Of a stretch of 7,120 nt of DNA, positions 1 through 5,622 are shown piece after piece. The notes below the pieces were generated by a model. It worked only from the letters and a program-made list of their open reading frames with translations, did not search any database and had not been told where the DNA came from. Origin of the DNA: Candidatus Nitrosopumilus sp. (GTDB lineage: Archaea > Thermoproteota > Nitrososphaeria > Nitrososphaerales > Nitrosopumilaceae); assembly GCA_018657375.1 (NCBI GenBank), contig JABHXI010000053.1:1-7120 (forward strand). Direction: 5' to 3'. Position numbers and translations under genes: made by a program. Each line of letters opens with the position of its first letter. Position 1 is the stretch's first letter.

Positions 1-1289
1 ACATCGAATACATAAAAAATAATGAAAATAAAGGAATTGGAGTCAGATTAATTAAAAATGGAACATGGAGTTTTTGTTCAATAACAAATCCAAATTCATT
101 TGATAAGATAAAAAATATTTTAGACAACACAATAAAAAATTTGGATTATAAAAACATAAAAAATAAAAAAATTAAACTGCACAGCAATCCAGCTAATAAA
201 AGAGAAATTAATTTTCCAGTTTTAAAAAAAACAGACATAGAAGAATTAATAAAAACAGGATTGGAATGCAATAAAATAATTAGCAGTACTCCAAAAATAA
301 TTAAGTCAATTACTCATGCATCACATACAACTAATTCAAAATATTTTGTAAATAGTGAAGGTTCAGAGATTTTACAAAATTTTACAGACGTAATTATGGA
401 AATGGTTGCAACTGCACACGAATCAGGTCAAACACAGTCAGTAAACATAACAGAAGGAGGAAGAGGCGGATTAGAATTAATTACAAATAAAATTCAACAA
501 AGTGCAAAAGAAATTTCAAAAAAAGCATCAGAACTAATCTATGCAAAACCAGTAAAAGAAGAAAAAGCAACGGTTGTAATGAATCCAGATTTCGTATCAT
601 TACTCACACATGAAATACTAGGACACCCATCAGAAGCAGATAGAGTGCTAGGCAAAGAAATGGCATGGGCAGGAGGTGCATGGTGGAAAGGAAAAATTGG
701 AGAAAAAATAGGCTCAGAAAAATTAAACGTGTTCGATGATCCGACAATCAAAGAAAGTTTAGGATGGTATTATTTTGATGATGAAGGAGTTGAAACTAAA
801 AAAACAACCCTAGTAGAGAAAGGTGTTTTAAAAAATCATATGCAAAATAGAGAAACGTCAGAAATATTCAACACGATACCAACTGGAAATATGAGAGCAA
901 CAGATTATCGATTCATGCCACTAATTCGCATGGCATGTACATGCATTGGAAATGGAGATCAAAATGTAAATGAAATAATCAAGGATGTAAAGAACGGGTA
1001 TTATATTTCAAACATGAAAGTTCCATCAATTGACATGAATCGACATAATTGGAATATTTCATGCCAGTATGCACAAAAAATTGAAAATGGGGAAATTACA
1101 AATTTACTCAGAGACGTTATTGTAATGGGAACTGCACCAGAATTTTTTAATTCAATTGACGCATGTGGAAATGACTTTACAGTGAGACCAATAACTAATT
1201 GCGGCAAAGGTGATCCAATGCAATCGATGATGATGGGAAATGGAGGACCGACAATTAGAGGAACAGCAACAGTAAAAAGTGTAAATTAA
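1..1289 (+). CDS. tldD: TldD-type zinc metalloprotease, 5' end missing
   Basis: The frame is open from base 3 to the TAA at 1287-1289, giving 428 visible residues. TldD proteins are usually about 450-480 residues, so the start lies upstream of the window. The upstream codons already read as the N-terminal TldD region (GIGVRLIKNGTWSF at about 39-80), so a TTG at 141 is not the start. The metal site is visible: HEILGH at 609-626 fits HExxxH, and a CGKGDP segment near the C terminus supplies the Cys (codon 1200-1202) that TldD proteins place before a Gly-rich tail (GNGGPTIRG). The presence of HExxxH points to the catalytic TldD subunit rather than the TldE/PmbA partner, which lacks it. In the family, TldD and TldE form a cytosolic heterodimer that degrades unfolded peptides and processes some modified peptides. 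No TldE gene is visible here; it could lie upstream. The uracil-DNA glycosylase gene follows after one base and is probably cotranscribed. Confidence 0.93.
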   Translation, partial: IEYIKNNENKGIGVRLIKNGTWSFCSITNPNSFDKIKNILDNTIKNLDYKNIKNKKIKLHSNPANKREINFPVLKKTDIEELIKTGLECNKIISSTPKIIKSITHASHTTNSKYFVNSEGSEILQNFTDVIMEMVATAHESGQTQSVNITEGGRGGLELITNKIQQSAKEISKKASELIYAKPVKEEKATVVMNPDFVSLLTHEILGHPSEADRVLGKEMAWAGGAWWKGKIGEKIGSEKLNVFDDPTIKESLGWYYFDDEGVETKKTTLVEKGVLKNHMQNRETSEIFNTIPTGNMRATDYRFMPLIRMACTCIGNGDQNVNEIIKDVKNGYYISNMKVPSIDMNRHNWNISCQYAQKIENGEITNLLRDVIVMGTAPEFFNSIDACGNDFTVRPITNCGKGDPMQSMMMGNGGPTIRGTATVKSVN

Positions 1290-1290
1290 T

Positions 1291-1884
1291 ATGGAAAAAA
1301 AATTACAAGGAATCAAAAAAAAGGTTATAGAATGTACAAAATGCGAACTTAGTGCAACCCGAAATAACGCAGTTCCAGGAAAAGGGAATTACAAATCAGA
1401 CGTAATTTTTGTAGGAGAAGCACCAGGTAAGAATGAAGATATGAAAGGAGAGCCATTCATAGGAGTTGCCGGAAATAAATTATCGACCGCCCTTGAAAGT
1501 GCAGGAATTAGTCGAAATGAAGTATACATAACAAATATCGTGAAATGTAGACCTCCAAAAAATAGAGTTCCAACAGCAATTGAAAGAAACACTTGTCAGA
1601 ATTACCTTAAAAAAGAAATAGAGATAATTAATCCCAAAATAATTTGTGTTTTAGGCAATACTGCATTTAATTCACTACTAGACGGAAAAGAAATTATAAA
1701 ATTTAGAGGAAAGGTAGTTAGAAAAAATAATCAGTTGTATTTTTTAACAATTCATCCAGCTGCAACAATTTATAATCAAAAATTAATTAGTGTGCTAAAA
1801 AAAGATATAAAAAAATTATTTAAATTAATACAAAAAATAAAAGAAGGCAAAAAAGTTAAGATAGATATTGAGCACATGCCATAA
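1291..1884 (+). CDS. Type-4 uracil-DNA glycosylase (Fe-S)
   Basis: A 197-residue protein, the usual size for family-4 uracil-DNA glycosylases, which remove uracil arising from cytosine deamination to start base-excision repair. The four iron-sulfur cysteines have family spacing: C15 and C18 (CTKC), C86 in KCRPP and C102. The active-site motif GEAPG (42-46) is followed by ED and by EPFIGVAG (54-61), which carries the uracil-stacking Phe. TNIVKCRPP (81-89) includes the Asn expected to read uracil, and HPAA (155-158) is the second catalytic motif. The C-terminal 35 residues are Lys-rich, which may aid DNA binding (inference). The ATG lies one base after the tldD stop, and no separate promoter is visible, so it is probably translated from the same transcript. 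A functional link to TldD is not implied. Confidence 0.95.
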   Translation: MEKKLQGIKKKVIECTKCELSATRNNAVPGKGNYKSDVIFVGEAPGKNEDMKGEPFIGVAGNKLSTALESAGISRNEVYITNIVKCRPPKNRVPTAIERNTCQNYLKKEIEIINPKIICVLGNTAFNSLLDGKEIIKFRGKVVRKNNQLYFLTIHPAATIYNQKLISVLKKDIKKLFKLIQKIKEGKKVKIDIEHMP

Positions 1885-1896
1885 GTAATTTTATTA

Positions 1897-1932
1897 AATA
1901 AAAATAAACGTAAAAACATCCTAGAAAAAACA
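1897..1932 (-). terminator. Oligo-T terminator region of the DedA-family gene
   Basis: Read on the minus strand after the DedA stop codon, this spacer carries T runs at 1925-1930 (T6), 1912-1916 (T5) and 1900-1904 (T5); a further T5 at 1954-1958 touches the stop. Archaeal RNA polymerase terminates at oligo-U tracts without needing a hairpin, so this fits the end of the minus-strand transcript. The plus-strand gene ending at 1884 is followed only by a T4 run at 1889-1892, a weaker signal. No stem-loop was seen. Confidence 0.5.
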
Positions 1933-1958
1933 CAGATGGAATTTATGAAACATAAAAA

Positions 1959-2603
1959 TTATTTATCTAATTCATCATCATTATTTTCATCTAATGTCCA
2001 AGGCAAAAATTTTCCGAGAATTCTAGCCCAATCTAATCTTAAAAGAAGAACAATGACAAGAGTCATCATTACTCCAAAAACTACAACTCCAATATAGATA
2101 GGAGTCGCACTATCAAGATCTTTTACAAGCGGTTCAACTACGGATAGTCCCAAATAATGATATAGAAAAACTATAGAATAGCTAAGAACAATTTTTCCGA
2201 CAAGAGTGGAAATAAAAAATCTTTTCGGGTTATATTTTGCCAATCCTAAAGGCACAAAAATAATATCATCAGGCATAGGAGTTGCAGCTGCAACAAATGC
2301 TGCGGCTGCACCATATTTTGTAACTAATCTTTGAAATGGACGCATTCTTTTTAGAGTTTTTTTACTAATTATTTTTCTACCTTTAAAGCTAACATAAAAT
2401 ATAATTTGTTTTGCAGCAGTAGCTGAAACTGCAGAGACTAATGCTAAAATGTGTAAATCATATTCATTTCCAATAGACATAGTAGCAAGTAATAAGAAAC
2501 CAGGAAGAGGCACAAAGGGAATAAGGGAACCAAAAAAATTTACAAGTGCTAAAATAATATATCCATCGCCAACAGCAAATGGAAAAATATCACTAAAATC
2601 CAT
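1959..2603 (-). CDS. DedA/VTT-fold membrane protein (214 aa)
   Basis: An integral membrane protein with the SNARE-associated/VTT (DedA) architecture. A hydrophobic N-terminal half (about 15-72) contains the re-entrant type segment with IPFVPLPG (28-35). A basic stretch (74-92, many K/R) comes next. The second conserved half then reads VAAATPMPDDIIFVPLGLA (104-122), followed by KRFFISTLVGKIV (127-139). A last transmembrane helix lies at about 166-190, with a short acidic, Asn/Asp-rich tail. Bacterial DedA relatives are linked to lipid flipping (undecaprenyl phosphate, phosphatidylethanolamine) and membrane homeostasis; the substrate here is unknown. The start is ATG (2601-2603), with a TATA-like element about 28 bases upstream, consistent with a leaderless transcript. 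It diverges from a second VTT protein gene starting at 2691. Confidence 0.82.
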   Translation of the reverse strand: MDFSDIFPFAVGDGYIILALVNFFGSLIPFVPLPGFLLLATMSIGNEYDLHILALVSAVSATAAKQIIFYVSFKGRKIISKKTLKRMRPFQRLVTKYGAAAAFVAAATPMPDDIIFVPLGLAKYNPKRFFISTLVGKIVLSYSIVFLYHYLGLSVVEPLVKDLDSATPIYIGVVVFGVMMTLVIVLLLRLDWARILGKFLPWTLDENNDDELDK

Positions 2604-2625
2604 TATTAAAATGAATTTTAGGCAG

Positions 2626-2637
2626 TATTTAATTAAA
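2626..2637 (-). promoter_or_regulatory. TATA-like element upstream of the DedA-family gene
   Basis: The segment contains the perfect 10-base palindrome TTTAATTAAA (2628-2637). Its centre is about 28 bases from the minus-strand ATG at 2603, the distance expected for an archaeal TATA box on a leaderless or near-leaderless transcript. Because it is symmetric it could also be read towards the plus-strand gene at 2691, which would then have a leader of about 30 bases. The assignment rests on position and composition only. Confidence 0.45.
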
Positions 2638-2690
2638 ACGAACTATTTTCAAATGAAAGTGAATAATAAAGATAGCAGAAGTGCATATTC

Positions 2691-3215
2691 ATGAGTTACG
2701 AGTTATTCATGGAATATTATCTGCAAGCACAAGAAATTCTAGCTAATACCACATTTCAAGAATATGGAATAATAGGTTTATTTTTAAATTCACTATTAGC
2801 AGCTACGGCACTACCATTGCCAACAGAAATTTTAACATCGGCATTATTGATAGGTGGAGAAAATATTTTTCTGGTCGCAATTGCATTGATCACAGGATCA
2901 GTAATCGGAGGAATTTTAAATTATTCTATAGGGTTTGGAGGAAGTAAGTTGTTTAAAAAAATTGGAAGAAAATCAAACGTAGAAGAACATGTAGAAAGAG
3001 ATATAGAAAAACAGGAAAAAAAGCACCATAAATTATTGAATAGGTTTGGATGGAGTGCAATATTTTTTGCAGCATGGATTCCAGTAGTAGGAGATCTGAT
3101 GTTGATTACAGCAGGTGTAAAAAAAATGAAATTCAGAAAATTTTTAATTGTCATGACATCAGGTAAAATAGTCAAGACAAGTGTTGTGGTACTGGGATTA
3201 GGAACTTTATTTTAA
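2691..3215 (+). CDS. YqaA-like DedA/VTT-fold membrane protein (174 aa)
   Basis: A second VTT-fold membrane protein, distinct from its divergent neighbour. It resembles the YqaA branch: LAATALPLPTEIL (36-48) is the conserved P-x-P-(T/S)-E segment, followed by a transmembrane region ending near residue 90. A highly charged cytoplasmic loop (about 92-116, rich in K, E and H) comes next. WIPVVGDLMLITAGVKKMKFRKF matches the conserved W-x-P-x-x-G-D...AG pattern, and a final helix ends the protein. The family is thought to move or flip lipids, or to support membrane integrity; no substrate can be named. ATG 2691 is used; ATG 2709 (residue 7) is an alternative that would leave the conserved region intact. 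An AT-rich stretch at about 2660-2670 is the only promoter candidate at leaderless distance, and it is weak. Confidence 0.83.
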   Translation: MSYELFMEYYLQAQEILANTTFQEYGIIGLFLNSLLAATALPLPTEILTSALLIGGENIFLVAIALITGSVIGGILNYSIGFGGSKLFKKIGRKSNVEEHVERDIEKQEKKHHKLLNRFGWSAIFFAAWIPVVGDLMLITAGVKKMKFRKFLIVMTSGKIVKTSVVVLGLGTLF

Positions 3216-3260
3216 AAAATATACCAGTAATTTAAAAATAAATAAGAATCAACAATACCA

Positions 3261-3268
3261 TTAAAATA
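3261..3268 (+). promoter_or_regulatory. TATA-like element for the DUF6659-like gene
   Basis: TTAAAATA is centred about 26 bases before the ATG at 3291, the spacing expected for an archaeal TATA box that drives a leaderless or very short-leader mRNA. There is no purine-rich Shine-Dalgarno sequence between it and the ATG. The rest of the 75-base spacer (3216-3290) shows nothing else I can name. Confidence 0.45.
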
Positions 3269-3290
3269 CAATCAAGATTTAAGAAACAAC

Positions 3291-3665
3291 ATGGCAGTAA
3301 AAAAATTTGAATTGATTTGCAAACACATCCTTACCATTAGTCCATTCATTAGATTCGTAGGAGTCATAGGTGAAAGAGGAGAATTAATCGCACATGGTAG
3401 AAGACACGAATTAATACCATTATTAGATCAAAAAAACACACAATACCAATTTTCACATATTGCCATGAAGACAGATTTAGAAGGATTTTTTGATAAAAAT
3501 TTAGGTGAAGTAGAATTTGTTTGGGAAGAAAGGAAGAAAGTACAAACAATATCATTTGCAATAAAAAAATCAAGAGTGTGGGTTTCAATAGATAAAAAAG
3601 CTATTAGATCAGAAATGCTAAGAATAATAGATTCATGCCTACCAATTGTCAAAAAGAATTCATAA
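3291..3665 (+). CDS. DUF6659-like small thaumarchaeal protein
   Basis: A 124-residue soluble protein with no signal peptide or membrane helix. The pattern IRFVGVIGERGELIAHGRR (21-39), then ELIPLLD, a helical segment, FDKNLGEVEFVWEERKKV and alternating hydrophobic strands (TISFAIKKSRVWVSI) match a family I recall as DUF6659. That family is present in many copies in Nitrosopumilus-type genomes and has no known function. The order of strands and helices (a G-x-(L/I)-(I/V)-A turn after a first strand, a helix, then a hairpin) resembles a small profilin/roadblock-like sensor or scaffold fold, but this is inference from pattern, not from a search. It is probably the first gene of a short transcript that includes the zinc-finger micropeptide 13 bases downstream. 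Confidence 0.75.
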   Translation: MAVKKFELICKHILTISPFIRFVGVIGERGELIAHGRRHELIPLLDQKNTQYQFSHIAMKTDLEGFFDKNLGEVEFVWEERKKVQTISFAIKKSRVWVSIDKKAIRSEMLRIIDSCLPIVKKNS

Positions 3666-3678
3666 AACTAGAAACATC

Positions 3679-3774
3679 TTGAAATGCCCTTATTGTGAAA
3701 TAAATTTAGATTCACTTAGCATGACAGATGGATTAAAACACATTTTAGAACATAAAAAAGAAATACAAAAATAA
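3679..3774 (+). CDS. Candidate C2H2 zinc-finger micropeptide (31 aa)
   Basis: A short frame starting with TTG (3679-3681) and ending with TAA (3772-3774). It encodes 31 residues beginning MKCPYCEINL and containing GLKHILEHKK. The cysteines at 3 and 6 and histidines at 21 and 25 form C-x2-C-x14-H-x3-H, close to the classical C2H2 finger spacing of x12 between the pairs. Residues 18-30 are predicted helical, as in a finger whose His pair sits on a helix. No ATG or GTG exists in frame before the Cys pair (the frame is closed by TAG at 3628-3630), so TTG is the only start that keeps the motif short; another TTG lies at 3646. It fills a gap of 133 bases that otherwise has no gene. A nucleic-acid or protein-binding role is plausible but unproven. 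Confidence 0.62.
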   Translation: MKCPYCEINLDSLSMTDGLKHILEHKKEIQK

Positions 3775-3798
3775 CACACACAGTAAAAAAATTGAAAC

Positions 3799-4086
3799 AT
3801 GGACGCAGTGAAAGATATTAAAAAATTAATTGATGAAATCAATTTAAGAAAACCTAAAAATTATGAACAAATGAAAATAGAAGAAATAAGTAAAGAGTTA
3901 CACGGCATAATGGAATTTGAACAAAACATATTAAAAAAAATTGAAATATGCGAAGTACAGCATCAAGATCCAGATTTAATAAAATATGCAAAAATAATTT
4001 CTAGAAAAATTATAGAAAGAGAGACAAAATTAATTCAAGAAATATATTTAAAAAAAATTGATTCAGAATATCTCAATTTAAAATAA
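3799..4086 (+). CDS. Hypothetical helical protein (95 aa)
   Basis: I do not recognise this protein. It is 95 residues, rich in Lys, Glu and Ile, with only one Cys, no Trp and no Gly-rich loops. It appears almost entirely alpha-helical: a first helix (1-16), a second (20-36), a third (37-50) and a long fourth helix (58-88) with heptad-like hydrophobic spacing. It has no signal peptide or membrane segment. This suggests a small helical bundle or dimerising coiled coil, possibly an adaptor. It lies 24 bases after the zinc-finger micropeptide on the same strand and may share its transcript. Its stop codon is five bases from the stop codon of the convergent ABC ATPase gene. The start ATG at 3799 is the first in frame after the preceding gene. 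Confidence 0.72.
   Translation: MDAVKDIKKLIDEINLRKPKNYEQMKIEEISKELHGIMEFEQNILKKIEICEVQHQDPDLIKYAKIISRKIIERETKLIQEIYLKKIDSEYLNLK
4050..4057 (-). terminator. Minus-strand T8 tract beyond the ABC ATPase gene
   Basis: The first long oligo-T run met by a transcript leaving the ABC ATPase gene is a T8 on the minus strand, 34 bases past its stop. It lies inside the 3' end of the convergent 95-residue gene. Archaeal oligo-U termination here would make the two convergent mRNAs overlap at their 3' ends. The call rests on sequence composition only. Confidence 0.4.
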
Positions 4087-4091
4087 AATTA

Positions 4092-5027
4092 TTATTTATC
4101 TTCGTAAAGCCAGCACCTAACATATCCACTGTCAGTTTTAAATTTAGGTGGAAGTTGTTTACATTTTTCAATGGCCAATGGACATCTAGCAATAAATCTA
4201 CATTCAGATGGAGCGTCAAGTAAACTTGGAGGAGTTCCAGGAATAAACTTTGGAGTAATTCCTTTTAGTGTTGGAATAGATTCCAAAAGTCCTTGAGTGT
4301 ATGGATGCTTAGGGTTACTGTAGATTTCTTTAGAAGAACCAAATTCAACCATTTGACCGCCATACATTATACCGATTTTATCTGCAATTTCAGATAAAAC
4401 AGCTAAATCATGGGTGATTAGCATAAAAGACATTCCATCTTTTTTTAATATTTTTAGTAGATTGATTATTTGTGCTTGAATTAAGACATCAAGTGCAGTG
4501 GTAGGCTCATCCGCGATTACAAATTGAGGTTTAAGAATTAAAGCCATCGCAATGATCACCCTCTGTTTCATTCCACCACTTAATTCATGAGGATATTTTT
4601 TTAAAATATTTTTATCCAAATAAACAGAATTAATTGAATCCAAAATCAGTTCATCAATATCACCATCAAAATTATGTTGTTTTAAAATTTCAACAAATTG
4701 CTGCTTAATGGTAAAAACAGGATCCAGGGAATTCATAGCGCCTTGAAAAATCATAGATATTTTTTTCCAACGGAATCGGTTGTCAAAATCAGATTCAGAA
4801 ATGTCCAAAATAGAATCTCCATTAAATACAACTTTACCAAAACTCTCACCGCCAGAAAGCATTCTAATTAATGATAATCCCAAAGTGCTTTTTCCACATG
4901 CGCTTTCTCCTGCAATTCCAATAGATTCTCCAGAATTTAATTCAAAGTCAACATCGTCAACAGCATAGACAGGTCCTTGTGACGAGGAATATCTAGAAAA
5001 TAATCCGCTAATTGATAGAAATGCCAT
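4092..5027 (-). CDS. OppD/DppD-type peptide ABC transporter ATPase
   Basis: ATP-binding subunit of the oligopeptide/dipeptide importer family, 311 residues from ATG 5027. All nucleotide-binding motifs are present: Walker A GESACGKST (40-48), Q-loop MIFQ (Gln95) with the family sequence MNSLDP, signature LSGGMKQR (149-156), Walker B FVIADEP (Asp173, Glu174) and H-loop ITHD (His206). The C-terminal oligopeptide-transporter domain has HPYTQGLL and four cysteines (276, 282, 289, 305), which in OppD/DppD relatives can hold an iron-sulfur cluster. Walker A has Ala where most relatives have Gly (GESGCGKS). GTG at 5066 would add 13 residues, but it lies within ten bases of the TATA element at 5073-5079 and the family homology begins after it, so I prefer ATG 5027. 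No permease, partner ATPase or binding-protein gene is adjacent, so the complex must be assembled from genes elsewhere. Confidence 0.92.
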   Translation of the reverse strand: MAFLSISGLFSRYSSSQGPVYAVDDVDFELNSGESIGIAGESACGKSTLGLSLIRMLSGGESFGKVVFNGDSILDISESDFDNRFRWKKISMIFQGAMNSLDPVFTIKQQFVEILKQHNFDGDIDELILDSINSVYLDKNILKKYPHELSGGMKQRVIIAMALILKPQFVIADEPTTALDVLIQAQIINLLKILKKDGMSFMLITHDLAVLSEIADKIGIMYGGQMVEFGSSKEIYSNPKHPYTQGLLESIPTLKGITPKFIPGTPPSLLDAPSECRFIARCPLAIEKCKQLPPKFKTDSGYVRCWLYEDK

Positions 5028-5071
5028 GCTTTTGCTTAGATCCAAACTATAATTTTTGTTTTGCACTAAGG

Positions 5072-5080
5072 GATATAAAC
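5072..5080. promoter_or_regulatory. Shared TATA-like element of divergent genes
   Basis: The segment reads GATATAAAC on the plus strand and GTTTATATC on the minus strand. The minus reading holds TTTATAT (5073-5079), a good archaeal TATA box, and predicts transcription starting near 5050 and a leader of about 20 bases before ATG 5027. The plus reading predicts a start near 5102 and a leader of about 9 bases before ATG 5111. It is the only strong TATA candidate in the 83-base divergent spacer, so it may serve either or both genes. No Shine-Dalgarno sequence is visible on either side. Confidence 0.5.
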
Positions 5081-5110
5081 AACAATGTCAGAATTAAGAA
5101 ATCGATTTAA

Positions 5111-5617
5111 ATGATATTTCCAATTTGTGGCTTTGATGCAAAAAATAACATACTTTGCCCTCAATGTGAGGGGAAGGTGGATACAGGCGTATTAACCAAA
5201 GCAGACGTAGAAGCATCAGTAACATTAGCAAAAATCGCAAAAACAACTAAAGAAATAGAAAATTTTTCACTTTATTCATGTAAAGAATTTGAAGGCAATT
5301 TTGTTTTATCATTAGCAAAAAATGACATAATGATCATCAGACAAAGTAGAACAATATACAGACTATTACAGGATAATTTTAAACAAAAGATTTGGCTAGT
5401 AGAAGCAGATGAAACGGATAAAAAATTTATCGAAGATTTATTTTTTCCAACGAAGATTTTAGCAATTAATGTAGTTTGGTCAAAAGGAATTAAAAAAACC
5501 AAAGCTATAGTTTCAGGCAAGTGGACTCCAAAATTCCCCATAGATACCAAAAAAGTCATAGAAATCGTGAAAAATGTCCGAAACCTTGACATTGACATAG
5601 ATTTTGAGGATAAATAA
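5111..5617 (+). CDS. NusA-like KH-domain protein with N-terminal Cys motif
   Basis: A 168-residue protein of the archaeal NusA-related type, expected to bind RNA and act in transcription elongation/termination or in RNA handling. The N terminus has a zinc-knuckle-like motif, with C6 followed by C16 and C19 (LCPQC). D9 sits where a fourth ligand would complete two C-x2-C pairs. A helical linker containing LTKADVEAS follows. The C-terminal part has the NusA KH pattern: QKIWLVEADETDKKFIEDL (about 92-110), then FFPTKILAINVVW, then a strand (KKTKAIVSG) that corresponds to the last KH strand. ATG 5111 puts the Cys motif at the very N terminus. The aspS ATG follows five bases after the stop, so the two are almost certainly cotranscribed. 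The molecular function is inferred from the family; no archaeal mechanism is established for this short form. Confidence 0.78.
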   Translation: MIFPICGFDAKNNILCPQCEGKVDTGVLTKADVEASVTLAKIAKTTKEIENFSLYSCKEFEGNFVLSLAKNDIMIIRQSRTIYRLLQDNFKQKIWLVEADETDKKFIEDLFFPTKILAINVVWSKGIKKTKAIVSGKWTPKFPIDTKKVIEIVKNVRNLDIDIDFEDK

Positions 5618-5622
5618 CAGAT

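Noticed and set aside
141..143. TTG as the start of the TldD gene
   Set aside because: The same frame is open back to base 3 and the upstream codons encode recognisable TldD N-terminal sequence (GIGVRLIKNGTWSF), so the gene continues past the window edge.
2449..2694. Plus-strand 81-codon frame across the divergent DedA spacer
   Set aside because: It is mostly antisense to the 214-residue membrane protein, has no family character, and ends at the start of the 174-residue gene; it is an AT-rich shadow.
3364..3652. Two minus-strand frames of 74 codons opposite the DUF6659-like gene
   Set aside because: Both overlap each other and the coding sequence on the other strand, and their hydrophobic sequence is that of antisense shadows.
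5085..5140. Frameshift joining the MSELRNRFK mini-frame to the KH protein
   Set aside because: The KH protein starts naturally at ATG 5111 with its Cys motif near the N terminus, and the family needs no extra N-terminal segment, so no frameshift has to be assumed.
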